A DNA stretch of 64,000 nt from NCBI RefSeq assembly GCF_947495565.1, contig NZ_CANLZM010000007.1, forward strand, positions 167,943 to 231,942, in the 5' to 3' direction. The first letter of the stretch is position 1; each line of letters starts with the position of its first letter. Below are positions 17,417-26,306 of this stretch, in pieces. The stretch comes from an uncultured Pontibacter sp. (lineage in GTDB: Bacteria; Bacteroidota; Bacteroidia; Cytophagales; Hymenobacteraceae). A program made the position numbers and the translations under genes. The notes beneath the pieces are model-generated. The model was not told the DNA's origin and made no database searches. It saw only the letters and a list, made by a program, of their open reading frames with translations.

Positions 17417-18028
17417 TTGGGCAAGAAAGCAGAGGCTAAGAAAGAGCTGATTTTAGAGGCAGCAAAAAACGTGTTCGGCAGGTTAGGCTACAGCAAAGCC
17501 ACTCTCGACGACATAGCGGCCGCTATTGGCATGAAAAAACCTTCGCTGTACTACTACTACAAAAGCAAGGAGCTGCTTTACATCGAGGCGTTCTCGCAGG
17601 AGTGGAAGGCCCGCCTCTCGCACATTAAGCAGCTTGCCGAGCACGAGCCAAACCCGCACAAGCGTCTGTTGTTATACATCCAGTCCTCGCTGCGCTACTA
17701 TCAGGAAATAGTGTCGGAGCATACTATCTCCATTAGAGTGCTGATCGAAACGCGTGCCATGTTTCAGGAACTGTTCCGAGAGTCCAGGGGTAAAGAGGCA
17801 AATTATTACGCCACTGTCATCAAAGAAGGTATCGCGAAAGGCGTTTTTATACCTTGCGAGGCTGAGCGGGTGGGTTACTCTATGATGGTGGTGAAGGACT
17901 TGATCCAGTTCGAGGAGTTTCAGCGGACAGATTTTCACAAGCTGCCTTCCATCGACTTCGAGAAGATTGAGCGGGATGTGCTGTATACCATCAACCTTAT
18001 ACTTAACGGTATTGAAGTAAGGGCATGA
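17417..18028 (+). CDS. TetR/AcrR family transcriptional regulator
   Basis: 203 residues. The N-terminal HTH spans about residues 8-55: ILEAAKNVFGRLGYSKATLDDIAAAIGMKKPSLYYYYKSKELLY is split here only for description and has the classic TetR turn and YYYY tail. The C-terminal helical domain (about 70-200) would bind a ligand or dimerise. Start is TTG at 17417; no ATG lies upstream in frame, and a full HTH needs it. An AAGTATACTT palindrome ends on the start codon and a promoter with overlapping inverted repeat lies 50-85 bases upstream. Flanked by two ABC half-exporters, it probably controls drug or lipid export (inference). Confidence 0.85.
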   Translation: MGKKAEAKKELILEAAKNVFGRLGYSKATLDDIAAAIGMKKPSLYYYYKSKELLYIEAFSQEWKARLSHIKQLAEHEPNPHKRLLLYIQSSLRYYQEIVSEHTISIRVLIETRAMFQELFRESRGKEANYYATVIKEGIAKGVFIPCEAERVGYSMMVVKDLIQFEEFQRTDFHKLPSIDFEKIERDVLYTINLILNGIEVRA

Positions 18029-18053
18029 AAAAAGCGGCACCTACTGTGCCGCT
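18028..18053 (-). terminator. Terminator overlapping the 3' end of the HTH gene
   Basis: On the minus strand AGCGGCAC-AGTAG-GTGCCGCT followed by TTTTTT. The left arm encodes the last residues of the HTH protein and the loop contains its TAG stop. The opposite strand carries the end of the TetR gene, so the two convergent genes meet in one hairpin. Confidence 0.8.
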
Positions 18054-18454
18054 CTCAATTCGTCTAGTTTCGCTTTCAGCGCGTCTACGTCTGGTTTATG
18101 GCCTTTGGCTACCTCGGCGGCGTCCAGCTCAATCAACATGTTCTTCATCTGCTGCAGGTAAGCAGCCTTGTCTTTTTTCAGGCATCCCTTATGGTGGCCG
18201 TCCTGGCAGTGGCCATCCTCATCCATGGGTTTAAACATGCTGCCCTCACCGTAAATAAGCCACTGCGGGTTCAGGTCGCTGAAGTTCTTCACAATAGCCA
18301 CCAGCTCATCCATTACAATGTTGCGCCCGTGAATAATGTTGCTGAGAGTTTCTTCGTCGCTGCCGGTCATGGATTTCAGGTCTTCCATTTCCAGTTCTTT
18401 CAGGTTTGTGTAAAACCTGAACCTTTTACCGATTTGCTGTAAGTCGATGGCCAT
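18041..18454 (-). CDS. XRE-type helix-turn-helix protein
   Basis: 137 residues from ATG 18454 (MAIDLQQIGKRFRF); an in-frame GTG at 18523 would add 23 residues that look untranslated. The N-terminal 65 residues are an XRE/HTH_3-like domain typical of Bacteroidota, with the ending NPQWLIYGEGSMF. A His/Cys cluster (GHCQDGHHKGC) follows and could bind metal, then a helical, likely coiled-coil tail (AAYLQQMKNMLIELDAAEVAKG). DNA-binding regulator; target unknown. Convergent with the TetR gene. Confidence 0.78.
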   Translation of the reverse strand: MAIDLQQIGKRFRFYTNLKELEMEDLKSMTGSDEETLSNIIHGRNIVMDELVAIVKNFSDLNPQWLIYGEGSMFKPMDEDGHCQDGHHKGCLKKDKAAYLQQMKNMLIELDAAEVAKGHKPDVDALKAKLDELRAAQ

Positions 18455-18601
18455 ATGCAGTGCGTTTAGTGAGTATAAAAGTGATCGTAAATTTGCTATA
18501 CGTAAGCATAACAGTTTCCGCACTAAAAAAATCCCACAAGCAGCTTCCAGGAAGTATGGTGGCTGCTAGAAATGGCCGCTATCGCCCAAAAACCAACAAA
18601 T

Positions 18602-20386
18602 TTAAACAGAATCTTCCTGCTGCAACTGCCGCTCGTAGAGCTGTTTGTAAAGGCCGTCTTGGTTAATTAGCTCCTCATGGCTACCGTGCTGCACAATCTC
18701 TCCGTCGTCCAGCACCAGTATGCGGTCAGCCAGTTTCACCGATGATACCCTATGGGAAATGATGATGCTGGTGCGGTTCTGCATGATACGGCGCAGACTG
18801 TTCAGGATGGCATTTTCGGTCTTGGTGTCTACGGCAGAGAGCGAGTCGTCGAGGATAAGTATACTTGGCTCCCGCACCAGTGCCCGCGCAATGGACACGC
18901 GCTGCTTCTGCCCACCCGACAGCGTAATGCCGCGCTCGCCCAGTTTGGTGTTAAATCCTTCGGGGAAGCGCTCGATATTCTCATACACGTCGGCATCTTT
19001 GGCAGCCTGCACCATCTGCTCCTCAGTTATACTTGGCAAACCAAAACCGATGTTGTTGCGGATGGAGTCGGAGAATAGGAACACGTCCTGCGGCACGTAT
19101 CCAATCTGGCTGCGCAGGCTGTCTACGTTATAGTCGCGCACATCTGTGCCGTCAATAAGTATACGCCCGCCAGTGGCGTCGTACATGCGCGGCAGCAAGT
19201 TGGCGATAGTACTTTTGCCTGAGCCGGTGTTGCCGATCACGGCTAGCGTTTCGCCATGCTTGATGTCAAACGACACGCCCCTGAGTGCATGGATGCCTGT
19301 ATCAGGGTAAACAAAATCCACATTCTCAAACTGGATGTCGCCTACAATATCTTTCGTAATATTTTCACGGGAAACAATGTCGTTCTTAGTGTGCAGGAAT
19401 TCGTTGATGCGCTCCTGAGAGGCGGCGGCGCGCTGCACCAAACTGGCCGTCCAGCCCAGGGAGGTAACTGGCCAGGTCAGCATGTTCACGTAAATGATAA
19501 ACTCGGCAATGTTACCAGTGGTTATACTTCCGTTGATAACCTCCTGCCCACCAATATAAATCGTGATAATCGTGCTCAGGCCTACCAGGAACAGCACCAG
19601 CGGGAAAAACAGCGAATTCACGAAGTTCAGCTCCAGCGATTTGTCCTTGTACGTGTTGCTGGCCGTGGTAAACTTGCTGTGCGAGTCATCCTCCCGCACA
19701 AAGGACTTAAGTACCCGGATGCCGGAGAAAGCCTCCTGCACAAAGGTGTTTATACCCGAAAGGCTGCGCTGTATCTCATCGGATTTGCGCTGTATAATGT
19801 TGTTGACGTAGTAAATGCTGATGGCAAGTATAGGCAGCGGTATCAGCGTGTACATAGTCAGCTTCACGTTTACCGACAGCATGTACGGGATCACCATCAG
19901 GAAAAGTATGACCAGGTTAATGCCGTACATAATGGCTGGGCCGACATACATGCGCACGCGGCTTACGTCTTCTGAGATGCGGGCCATCAGGTCTCCGGTG
20001 TTATTGCGGCGGTAAAAGCTTAGCGGCAGGCTCTGGTAATGCGTATAAATCTCGTTCTTAAGATCATTCTCGATCAGGCGGCTCATCACGATAATGGTCT
20101 GGCGCACGAAAAACAGGAATATCCCCCGCAGCAACGCCATCAGCAAAATAATAACGCCGTATACAAGTATACTTCTGGAGAAAATGTCATACACTACCTC
20201 CTGTTGCGCCATGCCCCCAAACAGGCCGTGCAGGTTAATGCCCTCTTTAATAAGGTTAAAGGCGTGGCGTACTACCTGCGCAGGCAGTATCTGGAAGAAG
20301 TTGGATATAATGGTAAACACGAGCCCCAGCAGGAGCCTGTATTTATACTTGATAAGGTATTTATTTAAATAACGTAACGATTTCAC
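18602..20386 (-). CDS. ABC exporter, fused permease-ATPase half-transporter 2
   Basis: 594 residues, six-helix permease domain (about 15-320) and ATPase domain with Walker A GNTGSGKST, Q-loop YVPQDVFLFSDS, signature LSGGQKQRVSIARAL, Walker B ILILDDSLSAVDTKTE and switch His in IIISHRVSS. The catalytic position after Walker B is Asp (LDDS) rather than the usual Glu, as in the degenerate site of heterodimeric exporters such as TM287/288 or LmrCD; the partner at 15045 keeps LDEA but has the variant LSVGQ. This complementary asymmetry supports a heterodimer. ATG start at 20386. Divergent from leucine dehydrogenase. Confidence 0.88.
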   Translation of the reverse strand: MKSLRYLNKYLIKYKYRLLLGLVFTIISNFFQILPAQVVRHAFNLIKEGINLHGLFGGMAQQEVVYDIFSRSILVYGVIILLMALLRGIFLFFVRQTIIVMSRLIENDLKNEIYTHYQSLPLSFYRRNNTGDLMARISEDVSRVRMYVGPAIMYGINLVILFLMVIPYMLSVNVKLTMYTLIPLPILAISIYYVNNIIQRKSDEIQRSLSGINTFVQEAFSGIRVLKSFVREDDSHSKFTTASNTYKDKSLELNFVNSLFFPLVLFLVGLSTIITIYIGGQEVINGSITTGNIAEFIIYVNMLTWPVTSLGWTASLVQRAAASQERINEFLHTKNDIVSRENITKDIVGDIQFENVDFVYPDTGIHALRGVSFDIKHGETLAVIGNTGSGKSTIANLLPRMYDATGGRILIDGTDVRDYNVDSLRSQIGYVPQDVFLFSDSIRNNIGFGLPSITEEQMVQAAKDADVYENIERFPEGFNTKLGERGITLSGGQKQRVSIARALVREPSILILDDSLSAVDTKTENAILNSLRRIMQNRTSIIISHRVSSVKLADRILVLDDGEIVQHGSHEELINQDGLYKQLYERQLQQEDSV

Positions 20387-20437
20387 AGTCAGAACTTGAT
20401 GCCTTTTGCGCTTTTACGCAGAGATAGCACACGCAAA

Positions 20438-20467
20438 TTGAAATAACCAAAAAAAGATTTAATTTTG
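20438..20467 (+). promoter_or_regulatory. Promoter of leucine dehydrogenase gene
   Basis: TTG (20438-20440), 19 bases, TAATTTTG (20460-20467): full match to the Bacteroidota consensus TTG-N19-TAnnTTTG, 76 bases before the ATG. Confidence 0.65.
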
Positions 20468-20543
20468 CAGCGCGAAACGGAGAGGGCGATTTTTTTGCCT
20501 CCCCCCTTCACAAAGATAGAACAACCCCTAATCAAAACTATCA

Positions 20544-21644
20544 ATGGTGGAATTAAAAGAAGTTGAAGTGAAAAAAGACAAGTCAGTCTTTGATCAGATA
20601 TCAGAACACAACCACGAGAAAGTTGTTTTCTGCCACGACAAAGAAACTGGCTTAAAAGCTATCATCGGTATACACAACACGGTGCTTGGCCCGGCGTTAG
20701 GTGGTACCCGCATGTGGTCTTACGCTTCCGAGGCAGAAGCCCTCGACGACGTGCTTCGTCTGTCTAGAGGCATGACCTACAAGGCGGCTATCTCTGGCCT
20801 AAACCTGGGTGGTGGTAAAGCCGTGATTATCGGCGATGCCAAAAAAGACAAAAATGAAGCCCTTCTTCGCAGATTCGGCCGCTTTGTAAAGAACCTGAAC
20901 GGTGCTTACATCACAGCCGAAGACGTAGGCATGACGACCAAGGATATGGAGTATATCCGCATGGAAACCGAGCACGTTTCAGGCCTTCCTGAGTCTATGG
21001 GCGGTAGCGGAGACCCATCTCCGGTTACGGCTTATGGCACCTACATGGGTATGAAAGCTGCCGCTAAGAAGGCGTTTGGCTCAGACTCATTGGAAGGTAA
21101 GAAAATCTCTGTACAGGGTGTTGGCCACGTAGGTGGTTACCTGGTGGAGCTGCTGGCAAAAGAGAACGCACAGATCTTCATCACCGACATTTACGAAGAC
21201 CGCCTGCGCGAGGTTTCTGAGAAGTATAACGCCAAAGTAGTAGGTATGGACGAGATCTATGACCTGGATGTGGATATCTACTCTCCGTGCGCACTGGGTG
21301 GCACTGTAAACAATGATACCCTGAACCGCTTGAAGTGCCAGGTAATTGCCGGTTGCGCTAACAACCAGCTGCGCGACGAGAAAGTGCACGGGCCTGCGCT
21401 GATAGAGAAAGGCATTGTATACGCACCTGACTTCCTGATTAACGCCGGTGGTCTGATTAACGTGTACTCTGAGCTGACTGGCTACAACCGCGAAAGCGCC
21501 TATGCCCAGACAGAGCGCATCTACGGTTATACACTGGATATCTTCGAACTTGCTGAGAAAGAAGGCATCCACAACCAGGCTGCTGCCGTTAAGATGGCCA
21601 AAAAACGTATTGAGAGCATCGGCAAAGTGCGCTCCACGTACTAA
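20544..21644 (+). CDS. Leucine dehydrogenase (Glu/Leu/Phe/Val dehydrogenase family)
   Basis: 366 residues, the size of NAD-dependent leucine/branched-chain amino acid dehydrogenases. Oxidatively deaminates Leu/Ile/Val to 2-oxo acids and ammonia, or the reverse. N-terminal dimerisation/substrate domain with GPALGGTRMW, GLNLGGGKAVI (substrate lysine) and ITAEDVGM; C-terminal NAD Rossmann fold with GVGHVGGYL and SPCALGGTVN, GCANNQL. Preceded by a consensus promoter and followed by a terminator, so monocistronic. One of three members of this superfamily in the window. In Bacteroidota it also feeds branched-chain fatty-acid primers. Confidence 0.88.
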   Translation: MVELKEVEVKKDKSVFDQISEHNHEKVVFCHDKETGLKAIIGIHNTVLGPALGGTRMWSYASEAEALDDVLRLSRGMTYKAAISGLNLGGGKAVIIGDAKKDKNEALLRRFGRFVKNLNGAYITAEDVGMTTKDMEYIRMETEHVSGLPESMGGSGDPSPVTAYGTYMGMKAAAKKAFGSDSLEGKKISVQGVGHVGGYLVELLAKENAQIFITDIYEDRLREVSEKYNAKVVGMDEIYDLDVDIYSPCALGGTVNNDTLNRLKCQVIAGCANNQLRDEKVHGPALIEKGIVYAPDFLINAGGLINVYSELTGYNRESAYAQTERIYGYTLDIFELAEKEGIHNQAAAVKMAKKRIESIGKVRSTY

Positions 21645-21675
21645 GCTGTTAGCTATAAATCGATTGCATTAAAGT

Positions 21676-21707
21676 CAAAAGTGCTGCATTAACCTGTGGC
21701 ACTTTTG
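21676..21707 (+). terminator. Terminator after leucine dehydrogenase gene
   Basis: Stem CAAAAGTGC/GCACTTTTG with a 14-base loop, 31 bases after the stop. Confidence 0.65.
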
Positions 21708-21841
21708 CTTTACACGCTCCTACTGCGGAACTATAGCCTGCCTGATCCGCTTTTACATAGCAGGCAAAAAAAAGAAGTGCCGGGATCCCCGGACCCATAT
21801 AAAGTATATTTTACCCAACACACGCTCTTTAAAATAAGAAT

Positions 21842-23014
21842 ATGCTCAACCGCAGAACACTACGAATTAAGGCGATGCAGGCAATCTATGCCTATCAGCA
21901 AGCCGTAGGTTCAGACTATTTGCTGGCCCTAGACCAGATAAACGAGGACTTTGCGCCAGACCTTAACTCCATGGAGGTGCAGGACAGAAAGTTACTCGAA
22001 GGCAAGAGGCAAATGGCCACGCTGATGTTCAAAGAATGGCACGAGAAGCAGGATTATGACGCCGAAGGCGCAGACAAGGAAGCTATTGATGCGGTGAACA
22101 GAGCAATTGTGTTTTATAATAACACCACCAAAAAAGACTTAAAGTACTACGGCAACCAAATGCTGAGTGCCGTGGAGCGCATTTACGACCACTACCTAGG
22201 CACCCTGCAGATACTGGAGGTGATCGTGAGCCTGATAGAGGAGGAGGAAGAGAAAAAAGCCAACCGTTTTACTGCCGCCGAAGGGCCTGATACCACCTCT
22301 TTCCTGGGCAACCAAGTGGTGCAGCGCCTGCTGCAGAGCAAATCATACCAGGATAACATCATTCGCCGCAATATCAGCTGGGGCTCCGATATCAGCGAGA
22401 TACGCGCTGTATACAAGAACATCCTGAAGAAAGATGAGGCCTTCCTGAGCTATGTCAGCCAGCCTACGCATACCCTGGAAGAGGACGCTGAGGTGGTGAA
22501 ACATATTTTCAAAAACATTATCTTTAAAGAAAAAAACTTACAATCTTTGTTTGAGGAGCAGGATTTGAACTGGGTAGAGAACAAGTCAATTGTGAGAAGC
22601 CTGGTAAACAAAACTGTGAAAATCTTTGCCGAAGAGGCTGAAGAAGACAAGCAGCTGCTGGATCTGTCGGCAAACTGGGAAGATGATAAGGCTTTCTTTG
22701 AGGATTTATACTTCCGGACGGTAGAGCAGGACGAGAAGTATGAAGATATGATTGCGGCTAGCGTTAAGAACTGGGACGTGGAGCGTGTGGCACTGCTCGA
22801 TAAGATTATCCTGAAGATGGCCCTCAGCGAGATGTACATTTTCCGAAGCATTCCGGTGAAGGTAACCATCAACGAATACATTGAGATCTCGAAGCTATAC
22901 AGCACTCCTAAAAGCAAGCAGTTTATTAACGGTGTGTTGGATAAAATGGCACAGGAGCTAACCGCCAAAGGCGATATCCGCAAGTCGGGCCGTGGCTTGA
23001 TCGACAACAAATAA
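21842..23014 (+). CDS. nusB: Transcription antitermination factor NusB, long Bacteroidota form
   Basis: 390 residues, far longer than the roughly 140 of E. coli NusB. Only the last 130 residues (about 255-385, with WDVERVALLDKIILKMALSEM and KVTINEYIEISKLYSTPKS, FINGVLDK) are the NusB fold that binds boxA RNA with NusE. The first part begins MLNRRTLRIKAMQAIYAYQQ, which resembles a second NusB-type N-terminus, so the protein looks like an internally expanded NusB. Heads the row nusB-ytxH-icd-DUF1573-yajC-ybbR-coaE on one strand. Acts in rRNA antitermination. Confidence 0.9.
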   Translation: MLNRRTLRIKAMQAIYAYQQAVGSDYLLALDQINEDFAPDLNSMEVQDRKLLEGKRQMATLMFKEWHEKQDYDAEGADKEAIDAVNRAIVFYNNTTKKDLKYYGNQMLSAVERIYDHYLGTLQILEVIVSLIEEEEEKKANRFTAAEGPDTTSFLGNQVVQRLLQSKSYQDNIIRRNISWGSDISEIRAVYKNILKKDEAFLSYVSQPTHTLEEDAEVVKHIFKNIIFKEKNLQSLFEEQDLNWVENKSIVRSLVNKTVKIFAEEAEEDKQLLDLSANWEDDKAFFEDLYFRTVEQDEKYEDMIAASVKNWDVERVALLDKIILKMALSEMYIFRSIPVKVTINEYIEISKLYSTPKSKQFINGVLDKMAQELTAKGDIRKSGRGLIDNK

Positions 23015-23102
23015 GCCTGGCCAGGCAGAGGCGGCCTTTACAGCGGTTTCTCCGTAGTAAGAGAAAAAGTTTGTACCCGAGATAATTAAGCATACAAGAA
23101 CT

Positions 23103-23408
23103 ATGAGCAAAAAGACAACTGCGTTACTAGCTTTTGTTTCCGGCGCCGCTGTAGGAGCTGCGACCGGTATACTTTTTGCCCCTGAGAAAGGGCGCGAAAC
23201 ACGATACTGGCTGAGCTACCGCCTGGAGAAATACCGTGATACTTTATCTGACCTGCTGGAGCAGCTTATCGCCAAAGGCGATGGCATGCCTACAACAGCC
23301 AAGTCTGAAGGGCAACGGGTGATACAGGACGCAAAGGAAAAAGCGGAGAAGCTGCTTGGCGATGTAGACTCACTCATTAATGAAATAAATAGCAGGAAAG
23401 AACTGTAA
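23103..23408 (+). CDS. YtxH-domain protein
   Basis: 101 residues. N-terminal hydrophobic, glycine/alanine-rich helix (TTALLAFVSGAAVGAATGILFAPEKG) ending in the LFAPEKGRETR motif of YtxH, followed by a charged helical tail with heptad-like Leu/Lys spacing. Likely a small membrane-associated stress protein; no mechanism is known. Ends six bases before the isocitrate dehydrogenase start, so cotranscription is likely. Confidence 0.85.
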   Translation: MSKKTTALLAFVSGAAVGAATGILFAPEKGRETRYWLSYRLEKYRDTLSDLLEQLIAKGDGMPTTAKSEGQRVIQDAKEKAEKLLGDVDSLINEINSRKEL

Positions 23409-23414
23409 GTAAGC

Positions 23415-24413
23415 ATGAGACAAGTAACCCTGATACCCGGCGACGGGATAGGCCCTGAAATCACAGAAGCTGTAAAAGCTATTTTTAGTGCAGCTAACGT
23501 TCCCGTAACCTGGGAAGAGGAGAACGCTGGGCAAACTACTTTTGATGCCATCGGAGAGCTAATTCCGGCCACGCTGATAGCTTCTCTGGAGAAAAATAAA
23601 GTTGCTCTGAAAGGCCCTATTACTACACCAGTAGGCAAAGGCTTTAAAAGTGTAAATGTGCAGCTGCGCCAAAAGTTTGATTTATATTCGAACGTAAGGC
23701 CTGCTAAAACTACAAAGGGCATAGAGACGCGCTTTGACAACGTAAACTCAGTGCTGTTCCGCGAGAACACAGAAGGTCTATACTCTGGCCTTGAGATGTT
23801 TGACGAGCGCCTGCAGATATCTGACTCCGTAGCACGTTTAACACGCGTTGGCTGCCAGAAAATTGTACGCGCCGCTTTTGCTTACGCTGATAAGCACGGC
23901 TGCAAAAAGGTAACGGCAGTGCATAAAGCCAATATCCTGAAAAGCGCTGGCGCTATGTTCTTAGGTGTGTTTGGTGAGATCGCCAAAGAGTATCCGCACA
24001 TCCAGGCCGATGATAAAATTATCGACAATATGTGCATGCAGCTGGTGGCTAAGCCAGAGCAGTTCGATGTAATTGTAACCACTAACCTGTTCGGCGATAT
24101 CCTTTCTGACCTGTGTGCTGGCCTGGTAGGCGGACTTGGTGTGGTGGCAGGCGCTAATATTGGCGACGAGATGGCTATTTTTGAAGCCGTTCACGGATCT
24201 GCACCAGACATAGCCGGCAAAGGAATTGCGAACCCTACTGCACTGCTGCGCTCTGCTATTATGATGCTGCACCACCTCGAGCTGAAAGACGAAGGCAACC
24301 GCATTGAGGCAGCCCTGGAAGCAACCCTTGCTAACAAGGAAGAATGCACCGGCGACCTTGGTGGTAAAGCAAACACAATGGAGTTCACGCAGAACATCAT
24401 TGCAAAACTTTAA
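23415..24413 (+). CDS. NAD-dependent isocitrate dehydrogenase family protein
   Basis: 332-residue beta-decarboxylating dehydrogenase of the isocitrate/isopropylmalate family. Converts isocitrate to 2-oxoglutarate with NAD in the TCA cycle. Visible points: IPGDGIGPEI at the N-terminus, ALKGPITTPVGKGFKSVNVQLRQ containing the isocitrate-binding Ser, the DLYSNVRP block, FRENTEGLYSG, and GDILSDLCAGLVGGLG followed by AVHGSAPDIAGKGIANPTA. The GKGFKSVNV segment fits IDH better than IPMDH. No leuCD neighbours are present, which also argues against isopropylmalate dehydrogenase. Six bases after ytxH. Confidence 0.85.
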   Translation: MRQVTLIPGDGIGPEITEAVKAIFSAANVPVTWEEENAGQTTFDAIGELIPATLIASLEKNKVALKGPITTPVGKGFKSVNVQLRQKFDLYSNVRPAKTTKGIETRFDNVNSVLFRENTEGLYSGLEMFDERLQISDSVARLTRVGCQKIVRAAFAYADKHGCKKVTAVHKANILKSAGAMFLGVFGEIAKEYPHIQADDKIIDNMCMQLVAKPEQFDVIVTTNLFGDILSDLCAGLVGGLGVVAGANIGDEMAIFEAVHGSAPDIAGKGIANPTALLRSAIMMLHHLELKDEGNRIEAALEATLANKEECTGDLGGKANTMEFTQNIIAKL

Positions 24414-24432
24414 AACGAAGTACTTTATCATT

Positions 24433-24978
24433 ATGAAAAAGAACCTGTTTCTAGCAGCAGGCCTGGCTATAGCCATGTTTGCTACAAGCTGCGACAGCAA
24501 CAATGCTGGCAACGATACTGTAACTGAGAACACAACTGCAGCTGAAGCGACTGTTCAGCCAATAGAAAACCCGAACGTAGTGACTACAGCAGCCGATGGC
24601 GAGGCTGTGGCTTCTGAGAACGCTCCGGTAATGTCGTTTGAGCAGACAGAGTATGACTTTGGCACCATTAAGCAGGGCGAAACGATTGAGCATACTTTTG
24701 AGTTTACCAACACTGGCAGCACACCGCTTATCATTGAAAGCGCTTCTGCTACCTGTGGTTGCACCGTGCCTGAGTGGACGAAAGAGCCTGTTGCCCCTGG
24801 CGAAAAAGGCACAGTGGCAGTTAAATTTAACAGCACCGGTAAAATGGGGCAGCAACAGCCTACAGTTACAATTCGTGCAAACACGCAGCCGAACATCGTT
24901 CGTGTAGCCATGAAGGGTAATGTAGAAAGCAGCAGCATTCCTACAGCTGGTTCTGACGGCCCGGTTCGCCGCAACTAA
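24433..24978 (+). CDS. DUF1573 lipoprotein
   Basis: 181 residues. Signal peptide MKKNLFLAAGLAIAMFATSC with lipobox ATSC, an acidic/Thr-rich linker, then a DUF1573 immunoglobulin-like (ASH-like) domain from about residue 75: FEQTEYDFGTIKQGETIEHTF, TNTGSTPLIIESASATCGCTVPEW and FNSTGKMGQQQPTVTI are characteristic. ATG 24433 is used; upstream in-frame codons lie inside the isocitrate dehydrogenase gene. Common in Bacteroidota between nusB and yajC; function unknown. Confidence 0.88.
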   Translation: MKKNLFLAAGLAIAMFATSCDSNNAGNDTVTENTTAAEATVQPIENPNVVTTAADGEAVASENAPVMSFEQTEYDFGTIKQGETIEHTFEFTNTGSTPLIIESASATCGCTVPEWTKEPVAPGEKGTVAVKFNSTGKMGQQQPTVTIRANTQPNIVRVAMKGNVESSSIPTAGSDGPVRRN

Positions 24979-25015
24979 TTAATACTCCTGAACGCTTATA
25001 GAGCATACTTTAGAA

Positions 25016-25324
25016 ATGAATAATATACTTCTTCAGACTCCGGACGCTGGCATGCTGCCTCAGCTGCTTATGTTCGGGGCTATTATCCTTGTGTTTTACT
25101 TCTTCATGATCCGTCCGCAGCAGAAAAAAATGCGCGACCAGAAGAAGTTCCGCGAGGAGTTGAGCAAAGGCATGACAGTGGTAACCATCGGTGGCATGCA
25201 CGGTAAGCTTATTGCAATAGACGACGATACGATTACGTTAGAAGTGGACAAAGGCGTTCGCCTGATGTTCGACAAAACTGCCGTCTCCATGGAAGCTACC
25301 ATGAAGGTGCAAAACCCAGCATAA
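25016..25324 (+). CDS. yajC: Preprotein translocase subunit YajC
   Basis: 102 residues. Single membrane helix (LPQLLMFGAIILVFYFFMIRPQQKKMRDQKKF) with the signature FYFFMIRPQ followed by a basic stretch, then a small cytoplasmic beta domain (TVVTIGGMHGKLIAIDDDTITLEVDKG). Part of the SecDF-YajC complex that assists SecYEG export. Lies between the DUF1573 lipoprotein and ybbR, two bases from the latter, in an order conserved in the phylum. Confidence 0.93.
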   Translation: MNNILLQTPDAGMLPQLLMFGAIILVFYFFMIRPQQKKMRDQKKFREELSKGMTVVTIGGMHGKLIAIDDDTITLEVDKGVRLMFDKTAVSMEATMKVQNPA

Positions 25325-25326
25325 CA

Positions 25327-26301
25327 TTGCCTTTAGAGGGAGTAAAAAATATAGCCTTATGGTTTATGAGGCCATTCCAGCCACGAACAAAGCAATACTG
25401 GCGAGTAGTATTGCTTTGTTTTGTGGCGGCCTCTACCTTCTGGCTCCTCAATGCCCTAAACAAAAGCTATAGTACGCAAACCTCTTACCCCATCCGGTTT
25501 GTGTATGATGAAAACGATCTTGTTCCCATCAAGCCGCTGCCCCAGGAGGTAGCCATCAACGTTACCGGCAAAGGCTGGAAACTATTGCGCAAAAGCCTGC
25601 GGCTGGAAGTGCAGCCTGCAGAGATCTACATCCGCGACCTGCCTCGCAACAATTACCTGCTCGGCTCGGCGCTGCGCCCCTCATTGGTTAACGCCCTCGA
25701 TGGCCTTCAGCTAAATTTTGTTGTAACAGACACTATATACTTCAACTTCGACCCGAAGATACAGAAGCGAGTGGCTTTAAGTATGGACCCCAGCCAGAGG
25801 CTGACGGATAACCAACATACAGTGGTAGGCCCTGTGCGCATCAGCCCGGACAGTATAACGTTTACAGGCCCCGCCTCGCTGATCGATAGCCTGCCGAACC
25901 CTTTCCTGCTGCGCTTGCCAAACCAGATGCTAACAGAGCCGTCTAAAGTGCCGGTGCCGATTAGCTACAACTATCAGTCATTGGTGGCGGCGGATATTGA
26001 AGAAGCGCAGGTGATCGTAAACATAAAGAACCTGGTATCTGAAGAGCGGCAGTTGCTGCCCGAGCTGGTAAACGTGCCGGAGGGCGTTACGCTTAACCTG
26101 CGCCCACCTATTGTGGTGCTGCGTTACCAGATGCTCCAAGACTCCATGGCCTTGCTTAACCGCTCAGCCTTTAAAGTAGTGCTGAACTATAACCGGTTTA
26201 ACCCCATAGACTCTACTCTGGTGCCGGAGCTGGTGCAACAGCCGCGCGGCATACGCAATGTGCAGGTATGGCCTAACCGCATTAAAATCTCCAGACAATA
26301 A
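25327..26301 (+). CDS. YbbR-like domain protein (CdaR type)
   Basis: 324 residues, one N-terminal membrane helix (YWRVVLLCFVAASTFWLLNALNK) and then an extracytoplasmic region with YbbR-type repeats (about 55-300; IRFVYDENDLVPIKPLPQEVAINVTG begins the first). In Firmicutes YbbR/CdaR regulates the diadenylate cyclase CdaA; that link is not shown here. TTG 25327 is the tentative start, two bases after yajC; an ATG at 25366 (MRPFQPRTKQ) is an alternative that still keeps the helix. Followed after five bases by coaE. Confidence 0.78.
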   Translation: MPLEGVKNIALWFMRPFQPRTKQYWRVVLLCFVAASTFWLLNALNKSYSTQTSYPIRFVYDENDLVPIKPLPQEVAINVTGKGWKLLRKSLRLEVQPAEIYIRDLPRNNYLLGSALRPSLVNALDGLQLNFVVTDTIYFNFDPKIQKRVALSMDPSQRLTDNQHTVVGPVRISPDSITFTGPASLIDSLPNPFLLRLPNQMLTEPSKVPVPISYNYQSLVAADIEEAQVIVNIKNLVSEERQLLPELVNVPEGVTLNLRPPIVVLRYQMLQDSMALLNRSAFKVVLNYNRFNPIDSTLVPELVQQPRGIRNVQVWPNRIKISRQ

Positions 26302-26306
26302 ACGAT

